DNA from: Diphasiastrum complanatum
Taxonomy: Eukaryota; Streptophyta; Lycopodiopsida; Lycopodiales; Lycopodiaceae
Assembly: GCA_029204225.1 (NCBI GenBank)
Contig: CM055100.1
Coordinates: 34,398,645-34,462,644 of the forward strand
Direction of reading: 5' to 3'
Length of the DNA: 64,000 bases
The position numbers and the translations under genes are program-made. Shown one piece after another: positions 12,726 through 24,990 of the stretch. The notes beneath the pieces are model-generated. The model was not told where the DNA came from, made no database searches, and was given only the letters and a program-made list of their open reading frames with translations. How positions within the stretch are numbered: the first letter of the stretch is position 1; each line of letters begins with the position of its first letter.

Positions 12726-12765
12726 CTCAGGGGGTAGTTAGCACCCCTGAGATGGAGTGCTAACT
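12726..12765 (-). other. Structured 3' UTR: overlapping hairpins or pseudoknot
   Basis: In the minus-strand RNA sense, AGTTAGCAC (12765-12757) and GTGCTAACT (12744-12736) form a perfect 9-bp stem. CTCAGGG in its loop (12751-12745) is complementary to CCCTGAG further 3' (12732-12726). The two pairings interleave, so the RNA could form an H-type pseudoknot or switch between two hairpins. It lies about 90 bases after the stop of the reverse transcriptase remnant. The 3-base connector over the 9-bp stem is short for a full pseudoknot, so alternating hairpins are equally possible. Confidence 0.5.
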
Positions 12766-12852
12766 GCCCACCAAAAGAAATTTAGCATTTTTTGGTAAAG
12801 TAAACTTGAGCCCAGGGAACAAATTGTGTAGGAATAGGTTGTTTAAAATCTC

Positions 12853-15831
12853 CTACAATCTTCCTCTCATGAAGCCATTATTTTGAAAAGCAAGAACAAT
12901 GTTTTTGACCTCATCCATAAAGGTATCATGTTCGCTACAACAGTACATGACAACAATAAATTGAGCGACAATAACTTTATATGAGTTCATAATCGGCCTA
13001 TTGGCAGTTAAGTGTATATATTGGAAAAACAAAAAAACGAAAGTTCTCTTCTCTTGTCAAATTTTTTCATATGAAACTTTTCTGATAAGAAATCAAAGGT
13101 AGTGGTAATATTCAAAAAATTAACCATGTAATCCGAAGCGTCTTCATTTTCTATGGTGAGGTATTTCAAGGGATAGATCCATAAGGCATTATCATCGACA
13201 CGAGATTGCTCCTTGTCTAGAAATACAAGAGCATCTGTGCTGTTTATGAAACAAATATCATCAATATAACGGAAAGTATGTTTGAAGGCACGTAGGTATT
13301 CCACCTTTCCAAGTCTGGCAAGTCTTTTCATAAAATGTAATTCAAAGAATGACAGATACCAATTACACCATGTAGGGGAACAGACAAAACCCATAGGAAT
13401 ACCACAGACTTGTTTCCAAGTCCTATTTCCTAATCTTACTATGCAATTGTCAATCAATATATCATTATATTGGCAAAGAGATTCTATGTCAATCATAGTC
13501 CAATTATCAGTTTGATTGGTAACTCATTTCCAGTCAAATTGCTTAAGGCTCGATTTCCACTGATAGGCAAGTTTTTTTGTTTTTACAAGACTTGAATGCA
13601 TACCCTATCATTTTTCGTATTATTATTTTTAGCCCATCAGGACCATCAAGAGGAATATTTTCATAGCATTTTGCAATGTCAGTAGACCACATCAAAGTGA
13701 TTCTGTTAGGCACATTAAGATAAAATTCAATGGATGAGTCGCACTGCCAGAATAGGTTGGTATCCACATTTAGGATACTCCGGTATGAAGTTGCCTTAAG
13801 GCCTGCTCTCTCCATAAGGAGAGGAGTTAGTATACCAAGAGATCCAGAAATAAACGTGGCCACCTTAGAAAAATAGCAGTCATGTGCATTTGTAATCCAT
13901 CTGAACGCATTTTTGTGTGCTTTGAAAGTACAGAGTAAGAAAGGTAATTCTTCTTTCTCTATTAGGAAATCAGGTATTGTAGTAGCAAAGGTATCTCGAA
14001 TCTTAACCATAGCCATGTCTAGTGTATTATCATTTTCATTTGGAAGGCAAAATCTGGACTAGACAGTCTAACCAAGCCAAACTTCTTACAAAGTAGATGC
14101 ACATAAAACACGGGTTATGTTGCGCCTTATCCACACCATTCACATATAGATTGGTAGTAATCCAATTATGTTCATCAATGGCATTTGTAAGTTTGTTATT
14201 TGTAATCCTTTTTCCATGTAGCCACTTGGTATTTTTCAAAAAGTTTGTTACAACATCTTTGCAAATCGAGACATGTTTCATAACAGTCTCACGATCAATT
14301 TTTTGATAAGTAGGTAAAAAACTTGCCAATTCAAACCATCCACGATAAAGTTCTAAAGATACCTCACTTATATTAGACTGGCGCAATGAGATGTGATTAA
14401 GACCTTTGTTCAAGTCATTCTTTAAGATTTTGCTTCTAATAATTCCAGTATCCAGAGAGACAACATGCCCAAAAATTTCAGAAATGAATTCTTTAAAACA
14501 TTTATTGTAAGCGCAAGTACAAGATGGAATGTTGTCAACATCAAAATCACAAAAAACTTGAAAGGGTTTATACCATTCATGCTTCAAATGTGGAAAGTAA
14601 GACCAACCAAACACGATAAGCTCAAAAGTCTCATCAATATGACCAAAAATCTGAAGTAAGGTTTCAGCATATAATTGTTTAACATCAATCCTCTCAAAGC
14701 ATCTGTTATAATAACGTAAATGCAAAAAAAACCTCCCTCTATCTCTTCTAACCACTACTTGTCGTCTACCAGTATTGCTGATCTCCAATATCCTTGTTTC
14801 TTCTAAGTCTTCCTGCACATGGATCAATCACGGTAAAAGTTCAGCTTTCTGATAGGAAGATCTCCCTTACCACCACTGCTTTGCCCTTCTTTGCCTTTGT
14901 TTGGAAAGTACTTCCTCTTCATGTTATTGCCACTGCCTGATATGACTGAGCTTGGATTGTTTAGATTGAAGGAACCCGTTTTGTTGCTAGAATTCTGGAA
15001 CTATTTGTCTTGCAAGGTAGAGAAGCTAGGTTTTTTCAAAAGACGTTCAATTTCTCTAATGTTTTCAGCATCGCCAAGATGTGCAAGGAGTTTAGCAGTA
15101 GGGTTTATGGAAAGTTCAATGGCAGCATCAATCATGTATTGTCAGATATATAGAAAGACAAGGTGGGACTTGACAACCTCTCTAGCAGGTTTATGCAACC
15201 AAAGGAAGAAGGCATTAAGCTGATTTTGCAGAGACGCACCAAGAAAGAAAATGGAAAGATGATTAATTATATACCAGATAGAGTGATCAAACCATATGAT
15301 AGAAGAATTGTTTTTGCACTTATCACCGCATCTGCACTTAAAGAAGAGTCTTTTCCAGTTTCAGATTCTAGCTTGATGAAGGTTCATTCTGTTAAAGCTA
15401 GTGTCAAAATGGCCTCTAGTTCTAGCCCAGGTCTGCTTAGAAGGAAATCTTGAAGTTTCAAATCTGCTCATATTGATAACAGTATCAAAGGCATTAGGAG
15501 TATCAAAAGAAGAATTCTTATGCAAAGCAACAAGCTTACATGCTTGGACTTCTACATTAGTGAGATGAGCAAGAGCGATCTAGAGCTCAATAGAGATAGG
15601 TGCTAGGAAGCTGACAGACGGAAGGCTCCAAAGTTTATAAGCAATTTTTGCAGATTTAAAGTCAATGACACGACTAGGTACCAATGGTGCTTGGTAGTTA
15701 TTGGCTTGACAAAATTCAAAGGCAGATTGATTTTCCACATCACAGATTTCTTCAACAACCTTCTTCATGCAACATATAATAGTCTGAAAAAAAGGACTAA
15801 GAGGAGGAAGGGGCTCCCGACCGCATCATGA
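12853..15831 (-). pseudogene. Decayed non-LTR-type (Penelope-like) reverse transcriptase element
   Basis: Reading leftward, a long N-terminal region (15831-14830) stays open in one frame with a few stops and includes a Cys-rich KCRCGDKCKN (about 15335). After a frameshift at about 14829, 263 codons (14827-14036) are uninterrupted. The RT core follows: CTFKAHKNAFRWI (about 13930), motif A STDIAKCYENIPLDG (about 13685), motif B GIPMGFVCSP (about 13403) and motif C FRYIDDICFI (about 13270). After a further frameshift at about 13010 a thumb-like tail (ANRPIMNSYKVIVAQF) runs to a stop at 12853. The K-x-H-K box, the A/B/C order and the YIDD context resemble Penelope-like or related uncharacterised eukaryotic RTs, not copia (YVDD) or gypsy. 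I saw no GIY-YIG endonuclease. The N-terminal module is not recognised. No LTRs flank it, and the 3' end meets a CT array. Confidence 0.65.
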
Positions 15832-15902
15832 AACCATCTTGTGGACTACATCATACAACAGACCTTGTTAGCCATAAAATAAAAGTAAAGGTAAAGGTTT
15901 GG

Positions 15903-15935
15903 TGCTACCCCGACCAAAAGGTTGTCGGGGTGGCA
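15903..15935 (+). other. Imperfect hairpin
   Basis: TGCTACCCCGAC (15903-15914) pairs with GTCGGGGTGGCA (15924-15935): 12 positions with one G-U type mismatch and a 9-base loop. It lies just beyond the 5' end of the minus-strand reverse transcriptase element, so it may belong to that element's leader. Function unknown. Confidence 0.5.
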
Positions 15936-16188
15936 TCAGAGATGGTAGAGAGAGAATAACAAGATTTCACATAGTCCCTCTTCACAAGTCAAGACCAAAC
16001 CCTTTGAACCCTTCAATTTATAGCATAACAGGTAAAAATACAGCTGTATAAAGTTTAACTAAACAGGAGTACCATGAAGCGAAGCAAGTTTTAAGACACA
16101 TGGCTGTTACCTGTCACTATCCCACACAACAAAACCGCACAAGTTAGTCGCGTGAGAAAATTATGGAGCAATAACAGGGGTCAACATC

Positions 16189-18944
16189 TTGAATACAACC
16201 AATTCGGCCACCTGTGATGCATGTTTGAAAGGCAAGATGTCATGCACACCATTCTTCAAAGACTCCTACAGAACAACAAAGATTTTGGAGCTAGTGCACT
16301 CTGACATCTGTGGTCCATTCAACGTGATCTCAGTAGGAGGTTCAAAATATTATATAACCTTCATTGATGACTATACCAAGTTTTCCAGAGTGTATTTTAT
16401 TCAGAATAAATCTGAAGCACTCGATAAATTCACAGAATATGTGAATTGGACTGAGAGATGCACAGACAGCAAGGTGAACCAAATCAGAACAGATCAAGGT
16501 GGCGAATATATCTCGAATCGCTTCATTGACTTCTGCAATGATCATGGCATCATTCACAGAAGAACTGCAGCCTACACACCGCAGCACAATGGTGTTGCTG
16601 AACAAAAGAACAGGACCTTAATGGAAGCAGCCAGATGCATGATGGCCTATTCGAAGGCTCCAAGGGCATTGTGGGTTGAAGCAGTAGCTACAGCCGCATA
16701 CATCCAGAACAGGATAGGTAAATCTGGTGCTCCTCACACGACACCACATGAGCTATGGTGGGGTAGAAAGCCCAACCTGTCTCACGTCAAAATATTTTGT
16801 TGTGCAGCAGATGCACATATTCTTGATAAGCTTCGCAAGAAGCTTGATGAGAAAGTCGAGCAAGGGCTTCTGGTAGGTTATGACAATAATTTGTCATACT
16901 ACAGAATCTACGTGCCAGACACGAACACTATGAAAATAGTGAGGGATGTCAAATTCGACGAGAGCATGACAATGGCCAACGAAGACCCTATTAGCTATGA
17001 AGTTCTGAAAAGACAGTACTATGACCTGTCGCCAACGTCAGAGGGAGCATAGGACGAACACAAAAATGAAGATTTTTGAGTCGTCTCCCATTCGAGCGAC
17101 GAATCAGACGAAGAAAGATTCGAGAGGCAGCATGCCTCCGCAGTTCCTGTAAACCAAGATGGTTCCGGACCGAGCAGAGCAGACAAGGGCAAAGGCATAG
17201 CTGTTCTGGGAGGATCTCTTAGAAGGTCGACAAGACCACAAAGAGCGCTAGCAAGATTTGTGCCAGGCAGCTCAGCCTTCACATCAGAAGAATTCTGCGG
17301 GTTCAGTGGCGAACCACAGACATTCGAGGAGGCGATTGAAGGTCCTAAAAAGAACAAATGGATCCAAGCCATGAAGAAAGAGATGGGAGTCCATGAGGAA
17401 GAACCAGGTTTGGGCGTTGGAGCCATTACCTCATAAGCAGAAGATTGTCAAATGCAAATGGATTTTCAAACTCAAATATGGACCAGACGGGAGTGTGACA
17501 AAATACAAGGCAAGACTGGTAGCGAAGGGTTTCTCTCAGAGATACGGCATTGACTATTCTGAAACCTTCTCTCTTGTCGTCAAACATTCGTCCCTACGAC
17601 TGTTGTTCGCATATGCAGTAGCTTATGACCTCAGGATCCACATTGTGGACAAGAAGACAGCCTTCTTGCATGGCAAATTAGACGAAGAAGTCTACATGGA
17701 TCAACCCCCAGGATTTGTCTTGAATTCACTTCTTGACTATGTATGCAGAATGCATAGAAGCATCTACGGTCTGAATGCATAGAAGCAATCAGCCCAACAA
17801 TGGTACAAGAAGAAGGATCAGGCCCTGAAATCATTGGGATTCAAGCCTCTGTTGGCTGACTCCAATGTGTATGTCAGAGTTACAGATGGGTAGATCATCA
17901 TAGTGGTTGTATATGTAGACGACACTCTGATACTTTGTAGGAGTGAGCGGCTAATTGCTGAAGTAAAGACAGACATCTCGAATTTCGAGATAGTGGATCT
18001 GGGAGAAGCCAGGTGTTACCTAGGCTTACAAATTGAAAGGGACTATGAGGGAGGCAAGTTATACCTTCACCAGTTCACATACACCCAGAAGATCCTAGAA
18101 GACTTTGGGATGTTGAACTGCAAAGGAGCGAACACTCCAATGCTCGCAGGAATGGTGCTAACAAATGACGACTGTCCAAAGACTGAGGAAGAAAGAGAAC
18201 AGATGCAGCTCACTCCCTACAGAAGGCTGATAGGTTCACTGATGTACCTTGCAGACAACACACATCCTGATATTGCTTATGCAGTATTCAGGATGAGCCA
18301 ATTCTGCACGAATCCAGGCTCGACACATTAGAAGATTGCGAAACAAATTTTGCAATATCTTCAATCAACGAGGGATTATGGCTTGTGTTATTGTCATGGT
18401 GCAGGTCTCAAAATACTTTCCTACAGCGACGCTAGCTGGGCATCTCTCAGGGACGACTGTAAAAGCGTTTCACCATTGCATCAGGAGCAACAGTTCTCTG
18501 GGTTAGCAAGAGGCAGACCATTGTAGCCCAGTCGTCCTACGAAGCAGAGTACGTAGCAGTAGCAAAGATGGCCAACGAAATAATTTGGCTAAGGCAGTTC
18601 TGGACGAATTGGGCAAAACAAGGAATGAGCCACTGGTCTTGCAGATGGACAACACCTCTGCAATACACCTCACAAAAAATCTCATGTTCCATTCCAGGAC
18701 AAAGCATATTGCAATCAAGTATCACTTGATCAGGGATCTGATTGAGAAGAAGATGATGCAGACCACCTTCATCGGAACGAAAAATATGGTTGCTGATATT
18801 TTCACAAAGGCTCTAGACAAAGGACTCCTTTACAGGAAAAGGAGCAGTCTCGGGATCATAAGGCTACCATGCTTTGAGAGGGAGCTGAAGAAACAAAGTG
18901 TTTCCGAACACAAAGCCTTGCTAGCTTACAGCCCCTCAACATGA
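16189..18944 (+). pseudogene. Copia integrase-RT-RNase H remnant
   Basis: A 5'-truncated copia pol. The GAG-pre-integrase CDACLKGKM (about 16216) leads into a well-preserved DDE integrase: HSDICGPF (about 16297), RTDQGGEY (about 16490) and QHNGVAEQKNR (about 16583). The frame is open from 16189 to 17052. After two stops and a +1 shift near 17395 RT follows: W-I-F-K-L-K (about 17460), KARLVAKGFSQ (about 17510), HIVDKKTAFLHGKLDEEVYM (about 17638), YVDDTLIL (17912-17935) and LGLQIERD. RT stops at 17780 and 17891, and a shift occurs near 18450. RNase H motifs are SDASWAS (about 18427), MDNTSAIHL (about 18644) and SRTKHIAIKYH (about 18694), then ADIFTKAL (about 18795). Gag and protease are missing. 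The family differs from the neighbouring copia fragments. It cannot make a functional product as it stands. Confidence 0.92.
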
Positions 18945-19958
18945 AACACGACGAGTTTCACGAACACAAAAGTCAATGAAGACGATGACGAGCATCTTCG
19001 CGAACTCAAACATCTAAAGACACGAAACACGAAGAGTTTTGTGAACAGAAAGTCAACGAGGATGAAGACAAACGGTTCGCGAACACAAACGATCCACGAA
19101 TGAGATTCCCTTGCGGTCCTATATGAGAGAAAGGCAAACGAGGTAAACGAAACCAACGGTGGAAATGAAATCTGTTCTGTCCTCATGCTCCAAGGAGTAC
19201 CACCAGAGATCACGCAAGTACCAAAAGTACAGAGATTTGACCTGATGGCATGACGTCAGCAGATACTCCCTAGGTCGTGGCTAAACTGCCACTCTTGTAA
19301 TTCTCTAGTTAGTTGTAGATGGTTAATCACTCTAATTTTAGATTTGCATAGAGAGAATGTACTTACTGAATAATATTTGACATATATCAATAGGATACAC
19401 AGTGTGTAATCAAGCAAGAAAGAAGAAAAAGTAGTAGTCCGATGCTAGTAAGCAATCAAGACGAACATAGACAAAACCTCTGTCTGCATGCGAGAAGACA
19501 ATTTTGTATAAGATCAGAAGATCCAATTGTCCGCTAGTAAAGCGAGACTACTACTCGTGAGAGAGCCCTGCTTCTCTCATGCCAACGCACTGCGTGGATT
19601 CGCATGCAGTGCCCTGAAGAAATCAGAGAAAATCAATATAGATTATTTTTCTGGTTGTGTCTGATCTTGGATGTCGAATGCTTATGCTGTTTATTTTTAA
19701 TATAGCTGAATTTTCTTGTTCCCTTGTTGAATTCCGCACCTTGGTTGAAATGAAGTCGAATGCTATATTAATTGTATGAACGTAGATCAGTAGTACCTGA
19801 CTACCCTCTAGAGGATTGTAGGAGTGTTTCAGTTGGTAGTGCACAGCAAACGCATCTGAACTCCATCCGAATCTCAAAAGAGAGTCGCGAATGTTTTCGT
19901 GAATTTTTCTTCTCATGATTCTCATCATTTGTATCGGAGCACCACTCGACTTCCAACA
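18945..19958 (+). repeat. Copia LTR (left border uncertain)
   Basis: Non-coding DNA after RNase H, ending ...CTTCCAACA at 19958 and followed at once by a primer site, so the right border is firm. A candidate start is TGTTTCCGAAC at 18899, after the purine-rich GAGAGGGAGCTGAAGAAAC stretch. That would give an LTR of about 1.06 kb overlapping the end of the coding remnant. Confidence 0.5.
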
Positions 19959-19959
19959 G

Positions 19960-19971
19960 TGGTATCAAAGT
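19960..19971 (+). other. tRNA-Met-type primer-binding site
   Basis: TGGTATCAAAGT one base after the LTR end at 19958. It marks the LTR as the 5' LTR of a downstream internal region, although a copia 3' end lies upstream of the same LTR. Confidence 0.75.
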
Positions 19972-20039
19972 GCTGACTCGATTTTTCTTCAGACAAGCCA
20001 TCAAGAGACATCAGACGACATGTAAGTAATGCCTCCTCA

Positions 20040-20541
20040 AGATCATGCTTACAAGACAAAACAATAGAGAACACATTGTTGGAGAAAGCACCCAACCAAG
20101 TAGAAGAAACCAATCAATCTCTAGAAGCTTCACCTCCAAGACAAGGAATATGAAGCATGAGAGTAGAGAGATATCCTGGCAATGAATCAACCAAATGATG
20201 GTGTAGTAGGGCTAGTTTGGCCTCCTTATATAGATCCTAGAACCCCTTGTGCATGTGGAAAGACAAGGTCCTAGCTTTCCTATACATAGATTCACTATGC
20301 ATGGAGTTCCTGTACATGAATTCTCTATACATAGACTGTTATTGATACTCTACACATGCATATACGGTCCCAAACCTTGAACACACTCCAATTAGTGTGT
20401 CTGGGCCTCACAAGGTTATTAATTACTTGGGGGTCACATCCAATGTGATGTGGCATAAGTAATAAGCTTGATTCACTGGAGTACGGGGTATCCAAGTCTA
20501 GAAATATACCGGATCTTATGTTCAGGACGTGGACATGACAT
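20040..20541 (-). repeat. Gypsy-like 3' LTR (minus strand)
   Basis: On the minus strand, purine-rich TTAAGAGGAGAAGAA is followed by TGTCATGTCCACG, a likely LTR start at about 20541. A TATA box (CTATATAAGG, 20233-20224) lies where U3 should end. Just upstream, translation reads FCFEDKTRLRGEECHV (20571-20524), which resembles the LEDK-x-x-LRGE type C-terminal ends of plant gypsy polyproteins. The left border is approximate. Confidence 0.45.
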
Positions 20542-20612
20542 TCTTCTCCTCTTAATCTGGTTTTGTCCTCAAAACAAAAAAGAATTATAGGAATAGTTCC
20601 TTTAACTTTCAA

Positions 20613-22525
20613 TATTAGCCTAGAAAATCATTATCCTTAGTCTAACTTTCATATCAAACAAGTACTCAGAGATAAACCTATTTTTTAATCATTAATCTCT
20701 GCACTGGAGTACAAACTCAAGTTTGGAAATTTCAGTAAGCGATGAATTTTCTCAATTGGGTTTCACTCATCATAAGTTAGTAACATCACCTTCATGTGAA
20801 ACACTTACAAGAAACACTGAGTGAAGTATGACCTAACTTAGGAGATTAAAGTTAAAGAAATAACTAACAATTACAGTTTGAAATTATCCACAAACTCTGA
20901 CAGACAATTCATAAAACTTCCAAGTACAAATGTCCTTAAAATTCACAATTCTAAAATATAATAATTCATTCAACTAGAATCTAGGAGAATCATTAAGATA
21001 AAAAAATGATTAAACTCAACATCTGAATATCTTAGATACTCCTCTTGAGTTAAATGCCACTATTTCTAGCATCAAATACAAGAAAACAGCATCCATTCAT
21101 CTTATTAGATATGGATTAATTAAACTCTCCACAAGTAAAATAACTTGCCTTGTAAGAATGTCTGCGAGATCCATAGGCCTTTAATAAAATACTGGAGTAA
21201 AGAGATTCAAAACATTGATCTGAATTCTTAACTCAAATAATAGATCAATAATTAATCATCACACTTAAGAATCACAATTTCTTATAATCCGCTGACAACA
21301 ATTAAGTATCTATTTATGATCCGTCAATCATAAATATACAGATTCGTATGATTCGTCAATCATTACTCACTGGAATCCAAAATCATACCTACTCATTATA
21401 GGATACTGGAGTATATGTACAACATAACTTAGGAGAAGTAAAAATCATTCCAAAATCTTTTCCTATAGGAAAATACTGGATTTTAAGAATGTTCTCCAAC
21501 CTGGATTCTTTAATAGAAGTGTTAGATATTCAAGTTCTATAAGCCACATGTAATTAAAGATAGAAAGCATACCAAAATAATAATGACAATCATCTTCAGC
21601 CACAAAAACTTTAGATTACCGTCTAGAATCAAATCTAGATACCCAAATTCTTGCTGAATATCAATTTACTTATTATTCTCAGATTCATTATGATTCGTTA
21701 TCCAATTGAGCGCTTTGGGATACAATCACTAATGAGCTGAGTCTAATCCTTAACTAAGGAATAATCTATACCAAGAATACTATATATCCAATGCACATAA
21801 TTTTAACTGATGAATCTCAATAATTCACTAATCATGCGTCTTACAAACAATATAATTCAAAACAGTCAATTTCTGGTGAATCCTTATCACTGATTGTTTT
21901 ACCAATTAATTTCATCCAGGAGTAATCAACTACTCAAGTTAATTGCCAATGACTCAGATATCTCAATGTATAGGTGAAGAATTCAATTATACTAGTATAA
22001 CACCATATTTAGATCCTCATCTAAATAATTTATGAGTTAACCCCCTTCCACCTTAAGATTCGTTAACTCTGCAAGTATTCGTCTCAACAATACTTGATCA
22101 TATGTTTATGGTCACCGCCTAGGTTAAGTGTGCCAAATAACCTTAGTAACCAGGAATACACAGTAGATTCATACAAGATTAATCGTGCACATATGTGAAT
22201 AATCTCACTATGACACAGTACACAAACACATTCTTATCTGGCAGATTCCTCTAGAATCCACATATGTTACTCACATATCTCATTGAGAGTCTTGTAACTC
22301 ATCTACTAAAGAATTTCTATTTCTCATGAGTAAATAACATACCCGGAAAATCTCTGAGACGAATAACATTCACTCTCAACATATTTCCAAGCCAGTTTAC
22401 TACTATTAACATGATTTCTTCCACTCAATCAACCCCTCATTGATCCTAGTACTCCAACTAAGATTAGGTTGATTTAATACAGACATTCTAGGCTCAAATT
22501 CCAAACAAGTTTACTTCTATTCCAA
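20613..22525. other. Gene-free AT-rich stretch inside a degenerate element
   Basis: Nearly 2 kb without a recognisable motif on either strand. Short words such as CTGGAGTA (for example 20478, 20705, 21194 and 21407) and ATGATTCGTCAATCAT-like repeats recur. It lies between the gag-like ORF at 22.5-23.4 kb and the LTR at 20.0-20.5 kb, where pol would be expected, but no RT or integrase trace is visible. Confidence 0.45.
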
Positions 22526-23414
22526 TTAAATGGAATTTGTAACTTTTGACCTTTGGACATTGTCCATTGATGATTTTGGAGTTAGTTGGCAACTGTCAAC
22601 CTTAGTATTTTCCTTTCCATTGTCTTGTGGTCTTAAAGACTGCGTGACCATGTTTGCTTGCAAGCCTTGTGCTGATTTTCCACCAAGAGTTCCACTTATC
22701 ACAAGTACTTGTTGTAATGTAGCATCCACTATTTATTGTAGAAGGCTAGGTAGGATTATTGTAATTTCTCATGTTGCAATTTGCTTGATGAATTCTACGA
22801 ACTCTGTCTTTTGTGATGTAGTCGTCGTTTGAGTTTGAGGTGACTCTGTGCACTTTTTGGATTTGGGAGGATTGTCGTGTAATTCAGTTGTCTCAAAACC
22901 AGGTGGCACTAAACTTTTTTTGTTGTAGTGCATATTGATTGGATTTACTTGATAATGATGGGGCATGCTGGTTCTTGTAAGATAATGCCATTTTAGCTTT
23001 TTGTAATTACCTCAATGAACAATCTAGACATGGATGGTTGACACCGCATTGTGAGCACCAAGGTAAAAAGACTGTTGGGTCACCTTGATGTGGGCATTCT
23101 GATCGGTGATGTCTTCCACAACATCTGAAACATCGTACCATGCGCAGAATACCATCCCCTCGGAGGTGATAAGCATACACAGGTAACAAATGTCCCTTCT
23201 CGCTCTCCACATAGTAGAGTGATAAGCTATTATGGTTTTCAGCTGAATTCAGGGACACGTCTGAATGATTCTCTTGTTGACTCTTCATCAAGTTTGACCT
23301 TTCTTGATTCTGACCTCCAACCTTATGGTCTGCATTATGCCCTTGATTTTTCACCCAAGGACTTTGTACTGGACATTTAGTGTGATTGTTCCACAAAGCA
23401 AAAAGCACCAACAC
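22526..23414 (-). pseudogene. Gag-like ORF with two zinc-knuckle motifs
   Basis: The best part (23414-23007, 135 codons) ends with two Cys/His clusters: CFRCCGRHHRSECP (about 23130) and CSQCGVNHPCLDC (about 23060). The arrangement is a tandem nucleic-acid-binding knuckle as in retroelement gag proteins. The preceding part is hydrophilic and Q/N/S-rich. Two further open pieces (22966-22769 and 22729-22526) may be the decayed continuation. It is placed between a TATA/CT promoter-like region on the right and a minus-strand LTR on the left, consistent with gag of a gypsy-like element lacking pol. A cellular CCHC protein pseudogene is the alternative. Confidence 0.55.
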
Positions 23415-23620
23415 AATGCCAAATCCGGGTATAACTTGTGCTTAAAAGGCCAAATCTAGGGAATTTACCCCCAATAAGTTCATTTGCACAGCAAGTGAAA
23501 TTGACAATTTTCACCTTGTAAAAGTTAATTGTTTGACAACTAGGTGAATTCATACGTGTGAGGGCCTAAGCTTTCATATAAGACAAGTACAAGATTCCCT
23601 ACTTTGTAGGATCTCAAATC

Positions 23621-23678
23621 TATAAAGAGGAGCCATTTTTTTGTATTGATATCTTCCTATCTGTCCTAATAAAATTTG

Positions 23679-23733
<55 letters not shown>
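23621..23733 (+). promoter_or_regulatory. TATA box followed by (CT)n tract
   Basis: ATCTATAAAGAGGAG (TATAAA 23621-23626) is followed by a pure CT array at 23681-23733. The box is nearly identical to that preceding the CT array on the minus strand at 12.2 kb. LTR borders are not visible. Confidence 0.45.
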
Positions 23734-23735
<2 letters not shown>

Positions 23736-24990
23736 AGTTTACTACACTTTGATTACTAGCAATGCTGGGTTTATGGTCTCATTATGTTTCATACCTATGA
23801 CAGGTACCTTGGTTTTGGTTTTCTTTTTTAAAACCCCCTACTTTCACTTAAGGCAAATTTGATGGCCAAGATCATTCAGATATCATCCTACGGCCAAGAA
23901 TGGTTGCCCTCTCTATAAGCTACCTAATGGATGTCACCACTTAGCCTTATCACTTACTGGAGCATGGAGCATAAGCCATCACCCATATAAGGATGGCATA
24001 CTCCCTCACTTCCACCACTCTTCTTCTCCTCTCTCTGCCTCTCTTCTTTGGCAAAACGTGCTTGGGAAGACATCGCCCATCTACAAGCGAGTTGGCAACG
24101 ATCCAACATACAACCGGTAAGAGGTCTTATACTTGTTCTTTCATGTATAAGAAAAGCTTTTGGCATTAGCATACTTTCATCGATTTTTTACACATAGTGG
24201 CTCATAACCTTCAGCGCTGGAGCACGACCCATCTACCATCATCTTTGCAATCTACTTTGATGGTTTGGTTGCTAATTTGCATATTGCAATGATCTTATGG
24301 AAATCTGCCCATCGCTGGATGGATTAGCTATGAATCTATAGGTAGCAGCGATGCATTACCTAGCTATTCATCGCTAGGTCTGATTGGCATGCATTCCGTA
24401 CTTTAATTGATGATTGGTTGGAATCTGTCCATCGCTGGACCAGTGATGACAACACACTAACTAATGTGAAAAACCACTTTGTTTTTGTATAAACAACTCT
24501 TTATGAGTTATTAAGCATGCATAGCTATGAGTATGTGATTAATCAATGATGAAAAGCTATCTCAAAACGCACTTTATTCCTTGGTGGCTTGGCTACTTTC
24601 TGGTTGTATAAGCAGTATATAATCTTTGGGAGTCCATCGCTGCTAGACAACAATGAACAACCTATTTTTTTGCTAACATTCATCTTCTTTTCAAGGAGAA
24701 TTCACATATTGAATGAAGGTTTATAAAACAAGGTGTCATCTATGTCTTTTACAACTTTAGTTGCTGCTCACTTTGGATACTAGAGTTTTTTACTTGAATC
24801 CTTTCATTCACCTCCCATGAGAAGATCAAACTCTTGAGTAACAGACCTAGAGCCAAGGATGCCTAGATAAGCATAAACAAACCAAACCAAGAAAAACACC
24901 AAAAAGAAAAGAATCATTAAAGATGAACAATGCACAAATCTAGACTATTCCACGATCAGATCCTAAGCTAAGATTGACAAGCTTAGCTGG
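23734..24990. other. Unassigned stretch with recurrent CATCGCTGGA words
   Basis: No gene recognised. Variants of CATCGCTGGA occur at about 24209, 24310, 24369 and 24431, suggesting a decayed internal repeat. Confidence 0.4.

Noticed and set aside
15899-15970. CTGATG plus hairpin on the minus strand, resembling a hammerhead ribozyme as found in some Penelope-like elements
   Set aside because: The GAAA core after stem II is missing and stems I and III cannot be formed, so the hammerhead consensus is not met.
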